From contig VXAI01000194.1 of NCBI GenBank assembly GCA_013399305.1, positions 1,050,791-1,114,790 on the forward strand: a DNA stretch of 64,000 bases, given 5' to 3'. Positions 24,667 through 37,277 of this stretch are shown here, in pieces. The notes under the pieces were generated by a model. The model was not told where the DNA came from. It saw only the letters and a list, made by a program, of their open reading frames with translations, and searched no databases. The number at the start of each line of letters is the position of its first letter. Position 1 is the stretch's first letter. Origin of the DNA: Rostratula benghalensis (Eukaryota; Chordata; Aves; Charadriiformes; Rostratulidae). A program made the translations under genes and the position numbers.

Positions 24667-27600
24667 ATGGCGGGCGGCTGCGGGCGGCGGCGGGCGGCGG
24701 CCTGGGCCGTGGGCTTGGGGCTGTGTGCGGGGCTGCTGGCGCTGGTGGCCGCCGTGCTGCTCCGCACCTACCTCCTGCGCGCCCCGGCCATCCCCCGGCT
24801 ATGGGCGCGGCGCGGCGGCACCTCCGCCTTCAGTGCCGGCGAGAGGCTGGAGCTCAAGGAGGCGCTGCGAGGTGAGGGGGCCCGGCGGGCCGCCCTGGCT
24901 GGGCCCACTCTCCAGGCCCACCAGGCCTCACCGGGGGCCTGCAGCCTCTCCGCCCCCTTCTCCACCTCCGTGTTGGGGATCGTTTCCCCGATGTGGCGGG
25001 CTGGGGCGGCCCGAGTTCACCCTGGGGCTGCCGCGGCCTTCTCCACAGGGAGCGAGGTTGGCATGAAGGGCTGGCCGTGGGTGTGGGTGGGAACCGAGCA
25101 GCAGTGAAGGAGGACACTTCCTCAGGTACTTTTCCCTTGAAGGAAATGAGTTGTTTGTTCTCCTGAAGCCAACTTTCTTCCCGTGTTGATTTTCTGAAGT
25201 GTTTCCCTCTCCATGCAGAATGCTCCAGGCACCCTGTGACTGCATTGCTTGGCATCTCTGTGTCTGCTGGATAAATCACTGTATGGTTTTTTTTTTTCCT
25301 TTCTTGCTGACTGAAACCTAGCACACCATCTCGCTGCCAGCAGCCTGTCCCTAACAAATGTGGTGTGTTTGTGTTCTCTGATACAGTGTCCTGCACAAAA
25401 CTTTGAGGATATTTAGATCTCGTGAGGATTGGCAGTTTGCAGGAAACCACACTCTGGCTTGAAGCAGTGGTCCTTGAGAGTTCAAGTAGGGCTGGGTTCT
25501 GCAAATCTCATGTTGTTGATTTGGAAGATTCATTGCCTGGTGAATTCTGGTGAAATTCTTTTTAATAGGAATATCCTGGGATAGAAGAGATACTTATTTC
25601 TGTGTGTCTTCTGCATTTGTTCAGCCTGGAGAAAAGGAGGCTGAGGGGAGACCTCACTCTGTAACTCCCTGGAAGGAGGGTGTAGCCAGGAGCAGCCAGC
25701 CTTTTCTCCCAAGGCACATGTGATAGGACAAGGAAATGGCCTCAAGTTGTGCCGGGAGAGGTTCAGATTGGATATTTGGAAAAAATTTACACTGGAGGGG
25801 TTATTAAGCCTTGGAACAGGCTGCCTAGGGCAGAGGTTGAGGCACCATGCCTGGAAGGATTTAAAAGACAGGTTGACACAATGCTCAGTGACATGGTTTA
25901 ATGATGGTTTTTATCAGAGTTAGGTTGATGGTTGAACTCAATGATCTTAAAGGTCTCTTCCAACCTGGAAAATTCTACAATTCTATCATTCTCGAATAGC
26001 AAGCGACCTTTAAAAGAATCTGTAGCCTCACTTGACAGAGGCTCTTAGGAAAGGGAGCTGTGATTGGGCCTGAGTTAGACCCATGTTTTGCATGATGAAC
26101 TCGATGCCTTGTCAGATGCTGTTGAAATGACAGAGCAGACTAGAAGGAGCAACAAAAGACCTGTCCATTTGTCTGTCTTTAGGGGTTGGAGCACAATGAA
26201 GGAAGGTGCTGTACGAGTCTTGCTGTCACAACCTGACTTACTATTGAAAAAGAACTTTGAAGTAAGCTGCCTCCTTAGCTGCCAGGATAATTTATTACTA
26301 TAAGGAATCAGTTCAGCCTAGCAAAATGCAGCTGCTTTTTTTCTGTACTACTGAACAGTAGCATTTCTAATAACATCCTTCAGCACTTCAGGATGAAAAA
26401 CGGAGTTGGAGCATCTAGAGAAATACCTTGGCTGAAACTGGAAGGAAATACTGGTGTGCTGCACATGCAGAGCTCAGCTGAACTACAGCAGTCTTTTTTG
26501 ACAGTGGCAGCTCTTACTGTCCTTGGAAATAGTTTTTTAAAGCCTGGAAAATATTCAGGAAGATGAATACTACTTTCCCTGCTGAAATGCAGTTCAAGTA
26601 TTGTTAGAGTGATTTCTGTGTCAAATGATTTCTATTCTGTATTTCGTTGAAGGTGCTATTAAAATCCCAACTGTTTCCGTATCTCCAGAGGATTTGAATA
26701 CAACTGCCATGGCAGAATTTGGGAATTACATTCAGAAAGGTACTAAACTTTCATTCTTGGCAATCTCTGCTGCTCAGTTTTATTTTCATAAACAAACTGA
26801 AGAGAGTATATGTGGTTCTTGAGTATACTGAAGCAGATTTCAATTTTGTTTTTCCTCAAGAAAGGGCTGGCAAGAATGACACGCATAGATTGTCAGTGTG
26901 ACCGCGTGCTTTGGTGTAGCAGTGGCCAGAGCTGCAACAGAGGAGGTTCAAATGTCCCTTTGCAATGGTGGGGTTTGGTGCCTGGGATGGTTAAATGACC
27001 TTGCTATTTGGAAAAAAAAAAAATTAAAAAAAAAAAAGGAAGGCTACCCCTGTTTCTGGCTGCTTTTTGGCAGTGCCATTATTGCTACCTGCAACACAGC
27101 TGCAGCACTGGTGAGCAACAGTTCCTGGGTTTGCTTTGGCAGAAGTGTGAGAACAAAGCTTTGCATCTGCTTCCCGAAGCAGATTTGTTGTGGTCAGTCT
27201 TATTTACAGTGCCCTCCTCGAGGCTAAATAGATGACTGCTCTATGGAGTATATAGTGATAAAATGAGGCATTATTGTTAATTTTTCGTTTTCACGTGTTC
27301 TTAATTTTTTTCTTAACAGTCTTCCCGGCTGTATTTTCTTCAAAGTTCATTCAACATGAAATTGTTGGGAAATACAGCCATCTCTTTACTGTTCAGGGCT
27401 CTAACCCTGAGCTGATGCCCTATATGCTGCTTGCACACATGGATGTTGTGCCTGCTCCCCCAGAGGGCTGGGATTTCCCTCCTTTCTCAGCTGCAGAGCA
27501 TGAAGGTTTCATCTATGGACGAGGAACGCTGGATAACAAAAACTCTGCCATAGTACGTGGTCTCGGTAATTCCAGTTCAGAGAGATGCAAAACCTGAAAA

Positions 27601-30600
27601 GGGCAGATGGGAGGAATCTATTATCTTGAGAATTATTTTATTATCTCTCTTGCCCCTCTTTAAACGCAGGATGTTAGTGATAACTTCCTAAGCCCTGTGG
27701 TTTTTTCCCAACTTTTCCTAGAGGTGAAGTGGTCTTTTGTTACCGAAGGAAGCAGAGTTAAAGCTCTTAGAAGATCCAGAAAAGCATATTCGCAGCTGCA
27801 GGTGTATTTGGTTAAATGCCATATTTAAATTATATGGCAAATGCTGTGTTTGAAACCAGAGATAGACTTTTTAGTTTTTCTCAGGTGTCGTATGGGCATT
27901 CAAAGCAAAACTTGCCTCTTTGAGAAGGCTTGAGTTTCAAAACAAACAATGTTTAATACTACAGTCAAATAACCTTATATCATTTATAACAAAAAAGATT
28001 GATCTGTGAAGGATTTCCCAGTTGGGAAAAGGTTGATGGAAATAGTAGTGAGGAGAATGGTCCTTTGTGACTTGTAGGAATTACTTCCAGGTTAGCCCTG
28101 TGTTTAAATTTAAACAGATGTTTGGAACCAGCATCACAGATGCTGTGGCTGCTTATTGTGGTGTAGGCCATACTCCTAGAAAGTTTCTGCAGTTTGGTTA
28201 TTCATCAGTTTCAAAGCCCTGCAACTTAAAACTTTGCTTTGGTGCTTCCTTCTACTGTGAATTGCATAGTTAACTCTACAATAAAATTCAAAATTTCAAT
28301 GAACAATGCAGAGTGGGTGCTGACAAGGTCAAGGTGATAAAATTGCTGCTGAAATACAGAAAATTAACTAGCTTAAATTGGAAAAAAAAAAGCGAGATGA
28401 AAAAATACAGCAAATGTTAGATTTTGTTTCTTGTTCTTCAGATTAAATTTCTCATTTTTCTGTTTTTGTCACCTTAGCACTTCTTGTACAAAACATAGTG
28501 CTTACTAAAATAAATGGATTTGGTAGCTCAAGTCGGAGCCAAGCTGTGTGTAGGACAGGCAGTTCACAGGAACAGTGAATGCCTTGGACAGTTAGAACTC
28601 GGTGGTGCTTCCTGTGCAGTTCGTCACTGACTCGATCAGCAGCAGAACAAGCCTACACTGTGTGTTGTGTATGTGCACTGACGCTGTGCAGCACACCAAG
28701 TCTTAAGCTGTATTGATCACAAATATTGCAGTGTGTTTTCCAGAGAGTATGAATATCATCAGTAGGAGTTGTAGAAATAAAAGCTCGACTGTGAACGGGA
28801 CAAAGTCTCCTTAAGGGCTGTGAATACAGCATCATATTTCTTTTTACACAGCATTGCATTCTTTTATGTTTATTCTGCTCACTAGCACACAGGAATAGTA
28901 CAATACATTATGCTTTTTTTTTCTTTCTTTTTTTTCCCTGCAGGCTATTCTGCAAGCTCTAGAATTCTTGCTGAGAAGAAATTACAGACCCCGCAGATCT
29001 TTCTATGTTGGCATTGGACACGATGAAGAGGTATTTTCTTTCATTTCATCAGAACACCTAGTTGTTTGCATTGTTCATGTATGTAACAAGGCTTAATTTT
29101 TAAACATTGTTTAGCTAGAAAGTCTTTCCTGTTTTTCTTGGTTATGTGAGTAGGTGCTGTGTCGGACTGGTGGTCATAGTTACATATTGATTGTTTGGCT
29201 TTAAGTGACATTGACAAAGGGTTTGGTGTGATGAGCAAAGGCAGAAGAACACAGCAGAGTGTTATTTCAAATTCTTTTCTGCTTGGAAGGTGCAGCAGGA
29301 ATCACATTTTGGGCTATTTATAGTACGTGAAAAGCTGGCTGAAGATCTACATGGTTGTTCCAGTTGATCAGTAAACAGTACAAAGAGACAGTTGAGGTGG
29401 TTTTGTTTACTCCTTTTCAAAATATAAAGACGAAGCACCATTCAGTGACTCGTGAATGGGAGCATCCCTCAGTGTGGATATAAATCCATCAGCTGCTAGG
29501 CCCTTAACAACCTCCAGTGAATTTTGCCAGGAAGAATCTCATTGATGGGTTGCTCTAGAGCTGTTCACTGGTGGATTTCTTGCATTCTGTGCACTGTAGC
29601 ATTGGTCACTCTCGACAGCAAAATGTTTTCCAGTATTCTTCCTGATGAGTACCACTGACTGGTTTCTCGCAGGTGTCGGGTTGGAAGGGGGCAATGAAGA
29701 TTGCAGCTCTCTTGGAAGCGAGAGGGGTGAAACTCTCCTTCTTACTAGATGAGGGAAGTGCAATACTGGATGGCATCATTGCAGGAGTGCAGAAGCCAGT
29801 AGCTGTGTAAGTAGAAGGGAACACAATTCACTGTGATGGAAGCAATCCATGTTCAGTAATTAATTTGTGAGAAATGACCTTACTAATATCAATAAAATCT
29901 GTTTTCAAGTTGTGTGGCACTGTTGACATTGCTAAAGCTACAGCAGCGGCACAAAGTGCAAGCCAAGGAGCTCTGGAGTTGCTTGCTGTCCATCACAGCT
30001 CTGCTGACAAAAGCAGAATGTTCCACTTAGTGCAGTGTTCCTTGTCTGCTGGAGAGTCTGCTTGCTGGCGAAGCAGCCAAAGACATCAGTTCTCCAAATA
30101 CTTAAAGATTGCGTTGAGGATTTGTCATTGCTGCTGCTTTGGTGTTTTTTTATGACACTAAAAATATGCAGTTGTTTTTTTTTCACCTGTACTCTGTGCA
30201 TGTGTATTTGGAGTTGCATTAGTCATTTATTTATTTATCATTGACCAGAATTGCTATCACAGAAAAGGGTTCAATGACACTGAACTTCACTGTGGAGAAA
30301 GAGCCAGGACATTCATCCTTTCCTCCCAAGGAGACAAGTATTGGCATTCTTGCAGCAGCAATGTCCAGGTGAGAGTTTCCCTGTCATCTTAGTACCCAAG
30401 ACAGTCGAGCAGATTCCTAAGTCACTGATGATGGGTGACTTTCTTTTTTTAATATTTGTATTTAGAGTATTTGGCAAATTCCCCTTATTTGTTTAAAATT
30501 GAAGACGTAGCTCACTTTGAAGGGCAGAAATGTAAATCCCAGCAAAGGGAGAAGCGCCACAAGCCTGCAGTGTCTTTTCACTTCAGCTTTTCTAGTGTCA

Positions 30601-33600
30601 GTTGATTTTCTTGAAACCAAGACAATTGGTGCATCATGGTGTCTGTCATAATTTACTCTTTGGTGACAGAGATTGTTTTGTTTGAGTTGCAGCATTTCTC
30701 TGGCATTTATTTGTGCACATTTCTGGCTGGTAATTACCCAAGCCAGAAAACATGATGTCAAGTCAGTGTGAGTGGGTAAATCATCCCATTACGTGTCTGC
30801 GTAGATATCAAATTGGGTAATAAATAGGTATTTTAGACAAACTTAGTATGTACTGATATGATGGAATTTGGTGTTATATTTTTGTAGTTTTCCATGTGTT
30901 CTTTATAAGAATCAGGCTTTTGGACTTTTTCAGCTGTTCTTGAAAGAAAATGTTGGCTTGTGACTGGAATGCTTAGAAATCTGTCGCGGAGCTGTACTCA
31001 CAGACTTACTTACCAGGAGAGAAAAGTGTGATTGCATCTCAAATAGATGGGTGCATCTCACAAATCAAATTCCCATCACCCTTCTGGAGCATAATAGCTA
31101 GAGTTTTGGTTGTTTGGTTTTTTTTTTTAAATTTCCAATGTTGATTTGCTTTGCCGTAGACTGGAGCAGAATCCCTTGCGCAATCTGTTTGGCCACGGGC
31201 CAGAACTCATGACAATGGAGCACCTTGCATCAGAGGTGAGGAGAGAATTGTAATTTCATTCTCAGATTTTCCTATCAATACATAAAGAATAACTCAACAT
31301 AAGAATTTAGAGCATAGTTCCTGGAAAGGAGAAGACCTCAACTGGCCTTTCTCCCAAAGAATTCTTTCTGCTGGAATTATTTCAGCCATAGCCGAGTGGC
31401 TACACTGGCTCCTGGAAAACTAGAAACTCTCTGATTTGTGGTTTTGTTTCTTCCACTTAGTTCAGGTTTCCTCTCAATCTCATCATGAACAATCTGTGGC
31501 TGTTTTCACCTATTGTCAGCAGGTAAGAAAATACATCCCTGATGACCATTCCCAACCTCTCACCCCTAAAAGATGAAGGCCACAAGCCATTGCTGGTCTT
31601 ATAGTTCAGGCAACATCAGGGCTTTACCAATCATAAACACATTGTTAATCAAATCATTCAGCTTGTTGCCTTTGTAATTGTGGTGCTTATGTTTTATTGA
31701 TCTTAAGCTTGTTTGAAAAATGTTTATTTTGGTGTTTTTTTTTTTTTTTTTCTTTTTATGTAAGAGTTCTTGCCTGGAAACCATCCACCAATGCCTTGAT
31801 CCGAACTACCACAGCAGTCACGATGTTTAACGCAGGAATCAAGGTAGCTTCATTTTGATTTTTCTCTGTGTAGTACAACGAGACAACTAGGACATTTGGT
31901 TTCCACCAGTGTGTATCCAGCTGTAGGATCAGGACCAGCCCTGCTCTTGGACCCTGTGTGGTGTCACCACCAGTCTCATTTCTTGGATTTAGCTACAGTT
32001 CTTTCAGCAGTGTCTGATCTCTGTAAACCGCTGTTAAGATTGTTTACGTGTCAGGATGGACAAGAAAGAGTGTGTTCTGTGTAATCATACAAAGTACCAA
32101 TGACGTTTTTTGAGGCTGTTAGATGTGGTAAACACTTCCCTCACCCAGGTGAGATCTTGTGTTTGTGAGCAGAGGTCTGGCGTTTGCCTTCGATGGGGTA
32201 AGGATAGGGTGCACCTTGGACTGAGAGATAAGAGGTTCTGGCTGATACAGCCAGATCTTGCCCTGATAAGGAGGTGTAGTTATCAAAAAATAGTGTAGCC
32301 CTGGAAAATAAACAGGCTGTTTGGGGTGTCCCTAAAAAAAAAATATCTGTTACTGGAGAGCATCACTGGACAAAACCACCAAGATACAGTGGCTGAACAG
32401 TGACACTGAGTGGCCAGGAGAGAAGTGACACCCTGGTTTCTTGTGGTGTTTTTTTTTTCCCCTGAAGATTATATTTTTTTTGTTGTTTAACAAAATTACA
32501 AATATTCATTCTAGAGAAGAGTTATGTGTCTTCAGTAAGATGATTTGTTAAGTACTTTACGTGCCTCATACTTGGGGAAAGGTAACGAGCTACAACACTT
32601 AAAATGTCAGTAGGAACAGTGGAGCATTACTCTGAGGCCTGCAGCTGCTTGAGAGGTTTCTGGGTTTGCAGCTGTCATTTCAATCAGCTTTTAACTTCCT
32701 TTTAAGTTTTTGTCCTGCATTTTTTCTAGATAAACGTTGTCCCATCTTCTGCAAAAGCCACCGTGAACTTCCGGATCCACTCTGCAGAGACAGCCGCCGA
32801 GGTACTGGCTGTACCCCTGGGCACGGGGTGTTTTCTGTCCCTCTCTGAGCAGAGTGACGGAATGTTTGCTGACACCTAGAAGGGATCCTCTCTCATTTCT
32901 TTTACTTATCTATTCTCTGTTTTACCCATAGGTATTGGAGGCAGTTAGAAACACTGTTGCTGATGACAGAGTGAAGATTGATGTAGTAGATGCCTTTGAC
33001 CCGCTCCCCATCAGTCCTTGGGATGACCAGACATTTGGAGTCCATATTTTTCAAAGAACCATTCTGGATACATTCCCAGATGTTGACAGTGTTGTCCCAG
33101 GTAACAGCAAATATATGATGATTATTGTTTCCTCTGCAGCTTCCACCCTGCTTTTCTCTCCCCCATCCTCCAATATTGACTTGTTTCCATTTTTTGTGTA
33201 CTTCTCCACCCCAGCTGTTAACTACTGGAAACAGCTGTTTTTTCCTCTTTTTATTCCGTTCCCTCTTTATGTTTTAAAGGTTTTAAAGTTTTTTTAGTAG
33301 TGGAAGTAAAAAAGCAAACAGGAAACTGACAGAAACAATGAGCCTTGAATTTGAGTCCACACATACAAAGGACTCTCTTCAGGGAAGAAAGGAATTGTGA
33401 AGGAGAGTAGGAGGTCTTCTTGCTTTAGCTCTTCTTTTATTGTTTCCATGGCTGGCAAAGCCATTCCTGCTTTTCTGTATTGTTCCTTGTGATTCCAGCC
33501 CCTCCCCTTTCTCACTGCTCCTTCCTAGTGCTGTACTCTTTGTTGGACTGCAGTTGGAAGCTTAAACTTTTGTGGAGGCTGAGTATCGTGGCTGTTCTTA

Positions 33601-34883
33601 GAATGACTGAATTGTATGTTCAGCTCCTCCTGTTCATGAAGGAGAGAATGGTCTTGCAGGATGTACCAATAAACTGTTTCCAGTCATTTTGCTTTTGGTG
33701 TAGCTGGGGGTTAGGTTGAACTGTGCCTTTCTTTCATCCTGGAAAAAGTGTTGGTCGTTAAAATTGCTGCTCTCGTGCAAAGTAATCCTGGGGTTTGTTT
33801 TCCAGGCACCTGTGTTGGAAACACAGACAGCAGGCATTTCACTAACGTCACAGATGCCATTTATCGATTTAACCCGCTGCTCTTGAAAGCAGATGATCTT
33901 CCCAGGTACTGTGCTCTGTCTGCCTGTGGGCAGCTGCTTGGGGTGGGGATTAGTGAAAGAGAAAATCGATCTGTGTTAGGCAGAAGAAGGAAACCCTGCC
34001 TTGTATACCTTGGCGTGGTGGTGGTGCCTGACATTCTGTTAGGCCACCCATTTCCTGCAGATTTGGGTGCTGCACAAATAGGGGATGGCAATTACACGGG
34101 GAGAATGTTTAGGCTTTCCTCTTCTGTACTTCAAGTGCAGACAAGAGCTCATTTAGGTGTCCCATTTGGTAGTAGAGTAATGCTGGGATTGGAGCCTTTA
34201 AATAGCACAGCAGGGGGAAAGGTGATGGTCTGTAGCTGGCCTTCTTTCAGAGATTTATCTGTATGTGTGGACACACGCCACTCCGAATTTATTTGCTCCT
34301 TAAAGCTAGAAGTTAGACTTCCTGGAGTAAAGTGGTAACAGAGAACACTATTGTGTGAGGGATTGTTTGTTTTTTTAGTATGTACTAAATTTGTCATTTT
34401 ATTGAGGTGCAGGTGATATGGGAGTAGGGTGTTCTTGGGAGTAGAACGTACAAAACAGTGACATAAATGGACAAGAAATGGTCAGAGAGCTGGAATACTG
34501 CTTTTTCTTTTCCACATACACCATAGTTATAGTATAGATAGTATATCTACTATATCTACTATAGATAGTAGTTGTGCTCTGTGCCTTAGAATCAGTCTGG
34601 CCTGAGGTACAGACGTTCCTGATAGTGCAGTATTTGGTGTATTTTTATGCTGTGCATTGCTTTATGAAGTGAACAGGCAAGTAGGGTGCTGGGCATATGC
34701 AGGTGGGTCACAAATGCACACTGCAATGAAAAACATTCTTCTCTTTCCCCCAGGATCCATGGGCTGAACGAGAGAATCTCGGTTGAGAATTACGAGAAAC
34801 AAGTTGAGTTCCTCTTCCAGCTGATTAAGAACTGTGACACTGAGAAGCTGCCGGAGCCTCACGCCAACTCCCACGAGCTGTGA
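24667..34883 (+). CDS. PM20D1: PM20D1, N-fatty-acyl amino acid synthase/hydrolase, M20 peptidase family (13 coding exons, 517 aa)
   Basis: PM20D1 reversibly condenses free fatty acids with amino acids; in mammals it is a secreted enzyme whose products can uncouple mitochondria. The assembled product has 517 residues, against 502 in human, and matches throughout. The M20 metal centre is complete: H137 and D139 (LLAHMDVVP), bridging D169 (GRGTLDNK), catalytic E203 and ligand E204 (GHDEE), D230 (LLDEG) and H477 (RIHG). The lid/dimerisation domain lies between about 245 and 385. The N-terminus differs from the human one: a basic start with several arginines, then a hydrophobic stretch at about 10-31 and no obvious signal-peptidase site, so either a signal peptide or a type II anchor is possible. 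The ATG at 24667 is the first good one in the CpG-rich exon. All active-site residues are present, so an active enzyme is expected. Confidence 0.96.
25615..25996 (+). mobile_element. CR1 LINE fragment, + orientation, in PM20D1 intron 1
   Basis: The copy starts at a recognisable 'cagcctggagaaaaggaggctgaggggagacctca' type segment and ends with the CR1 tail (aaaggtctcttccaacctgg, then ATTCTACAATTCTATCATTCT). It is about 380 bases long, diverged, and codes for nothing. Confidence 0.9.
34528..34572. repeat. AT-rich inverted-repeat cluster in the last PM20D1 intron
   Basis: TAGATA and TATCTA hexamers alternate, for example TAGATA-GTA-TATCTA and TATCTA-CTA-TAGATA. Several overlapping hairpins or a small cruciform could form. 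No function can be assigned. Confidence 0.8.
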
Positions 34884-36402
34884 GGAACACACCTGTGAAG
34901 AGCAGCTACTCAGGTGGACTCTGGGATAGAGGGGATGGGCCATAAGATCCAGTTGTGTTGCCTATTGGCCACATCTGGAATTTGGCTTGTGTGTATTGTG
35001 GTTTACATACGGATGGAAGAACTGCTGGTTGCTGCTGGGAAGTGATAGGAACCTGGAGAAAACCCAATGAGTAATGCTGATCTCTGTTCCTCCCTGGTCT
35101 GACATGCAGCCATTAGTCTGATGGAGTTAATTTTTTCAGCTCTTTCTTTAAGCCCCTGAAATCTGTAGTCACGTAAAAATCTAAGCTATAATCAGCAGTC
35201 ACTTGCCTATCAGGAAAAGAGGTGAAATGTCCCATGCGCGCTGTTGACACACTCCTTTTATAGAGTTGATTGATTTTTTTTCATAAATGATGTATCTGTC
35301 AAAAGCCCACGTGAAGACTTTGTGGGTTTCATGGAATTGGTGGAATTACAGTAGGAGTTTGTGGCACTGCTGCTGGGTCTGGACTTTTTCCCAGGTGATG
35401 GTCTCAACCAGCAGCAACGGGCACTCATCCTGGGTCGGTGTTAACTGCTGAGTTCTCCCATGCATGCACTGATTTCTGACTCTATTTTAAGATCCTGAGC
35501 TCCAGAAGTTCTAGCTCTGTTGCTTTAACTGATGTTTCCCCTGATCTTAGAGGTGCTGAAAACTTTTCTTCCTGTCTTTTCAGTGACTTGCTTCTTTTCT
35601 CTCTCTCACTCTTTGGTGTGGCCCAGGGTATCCTGTGCAGCTGGGTGTCAGAACAAGGAATTGCACTTTTAAATAAGAAACTAAATCGGTGTTGTCTGCT
35701 CATACGTATTCCCTTTTCACTGAATCATTTTCTCTAGTGTTTGTTGCTCTTCTGCTCCTCTGAGAACTTGATTGGGGAAGATGGTGAAGCCCTTCAGCTT
35801 CTTCCAGTTCAGGGGGAGCAAAGAGTCCTTGTGCCTTCGCTGTCCGTGCAAGCGGTTTTCACTCTCCACTGTGCTTCTTTTGACTTGGCTCTTTGGGGAT
35901 CCTGGTGTTGACCGTGGATGTTGACTCTGTTTCCTCTTGCACTTCCTGCACTGGCATACCTCTGCTAGTACCAAAGGGTTAAGCATTCTTTTGGCCTTGA
36001 GAGTCTCTTTAGTTGGAGTTACCAGTATTAATTAAGAAGGAATTAAGAACTAGATGTTAGCCAAAGTAAAGGCTGGGTGAAAAGAGCTTTGTTATGGTGA
36101 CAGACTCCCTGCTGCAGGTACTGGTGCAGTTCCTCCTGGTGCACTGTTGCAGAGCTGTGTTTGAATTGTACACTGGAATGGGTGGTTGTTCTGCTCTAAA
36201 TCTGTATTGTAAAATGCACTGGAATGTACAGGAAATACCCTGAAATGTATCCTGAAAAACACTGGTGGAACTGGGATTCCTATTCTTTCCGTTCACCGTT
36301 CTCTATTTATTTGCAGTCTGATCTTATCAGAATGGCCAACGGGGTAAAGCTGTATCAATCTACGAGATAACTGAAACCAGATTGGCATTTTTATCTAATA
36401 AA
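34884..36402 (+). other. PM20D1: Probable PM20D1 3' UTR
   Basis: The sequence after the stop codon runs about 1.5 kb to the first canonical AATAAA. Nothing coding is recognised on the + strand. The minus strand carries open segments discussed under the 35717-39162 entry. Confidence 0.45.
36397..36402 (+). terminator. Candidate polyadenylation signal for PM20D1 (AATAAA)
   Basis: AATAAA is followed within 30 bases by a T-rich stretch, as in genuine poly(A) sites. It is the first canonical signal after the PM20D1 stop codon that I found. Confidence 0.5.
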
Positions 36403-36854
36403 ATGAGGAATGCAGATTCTTTTCTGATAATTATTTAGTCTTTTTATGTAACCGTATAATTGCAATGAGGTCATTTCCACACCTGATTCTACCCTAGATC
36501 AAGTCATAAAGTTTCCATCAAAACAAATCCACATATTTTCCAGCCTGCTTTAATCTTTGCACCCTCCCTGGTGCTCCCCTTTCTGTACAAAATCAGCTAA
36601 CTCTGTTTATGCATTATTAGGTAGTAAGTAGTTTGCATCTTTTACGGTTTACTGCATTTTGTTTGTGTGCCCTCACATCATTCATTTGTTTAGCCACGTG
36701 TCTGGGGCTCTTTTGTGAAGGTGTCATTCTTCTTGCAAGCTCCCATTGCAGCCACAGCAAAAGTGATGTGTCAGGGTACAGCACAGAATGAAATACATCC
36801 CTGGGGTGGGAGGTAGAGGAAAATTGTTTGGGTTTTTAGGCGACAATCTAAAGC

Positions 36855-37277
36855 CTTCACTTTGACTATGGCGGTATGGGGTCAATATCATTTAATATCT
36901 TCATTAATGATCTGGGTGATGGCACAGCACATCCTTGGCAAGTTTGCAGATGATGTGAAACTGGGAGGAATGGTTGACCCACCCGATGGTTGTGCTGCCA
37001 TTTGGAGGGCCCTCAGCAGGTTGGAGAAATGGGAAAACAGGATTCTCATGAAATTCAGCAAAGGGAAATGCCAAGTCCTGCACCTGGGGAGCAATAACCT
37101 TGCGCTGGGGACTGGCTGGCTGGAAAGCAGCTTCGGAGAAAAGGACCACAGGGTCCTGGTGGACAGGTTGAACATGAGCCAGTAATATGCTCTGGAGGCA
37201 AAGGAGGCCAACAGCATCCGGGGAGTGAAGATGAAGCGATGTCCCAAGGTGCCTTCCAACCTCAACCGTTCTGTTGT
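36855..37277 (+). mobile_element. CR1 LINE remnant with reverse-transcriptase fragment, + orientation
   Basis: An open frame of about 105 codons encodes the C-terminal part of the CR1 reverse transcriptase. The active-site block KFADDVKLGG is visible, followed by RLEKW, LMKFSKGKCQVLHLG and EKDHRVLVD, in the order known from CR1 ORF2. After the in-frame stop the sequence jumps to the CR1 3' tail (aaggtgccttccaacctcaaccgttctg), so part of the 3' end has been deleted. The copy is 5'-truncated and cannot be active. Confidence 0.92.

Larger units (their letters stand above)
24667..34883 (+). other. PM20D1: PM20D1 exon map
   Basis: Coding segments: 24667-24871, 26653-26739, 27320-27552, 28944-29030, 29673-29806, 30249-30368, 31160-31235, 31461-31522, 31765-31843, 32730-32801, 32932-33100, 33806-33905, 34754-34883 (stop TGA). 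They sum to 1554 bases and keep phase at every junction. Donors after 27552 (GTACGT) and 29030 (GTATTT) are weaker than average. The acceptor at 31764 follows a long T run, and the next AG two bases on would shift the frame. Introns hold one CR1 copy (first intron) and otherwise no recognised element. Confidence 0.92.

Noticed and set aside
24321..24875. A longer PM20D1 product starting upstream of 24667
   Set aside because: The long frame here is in a different phase from PM20D1. The in-frame upstream extension (from 24568) runs through the promoter motifs and has no similarity to the family.
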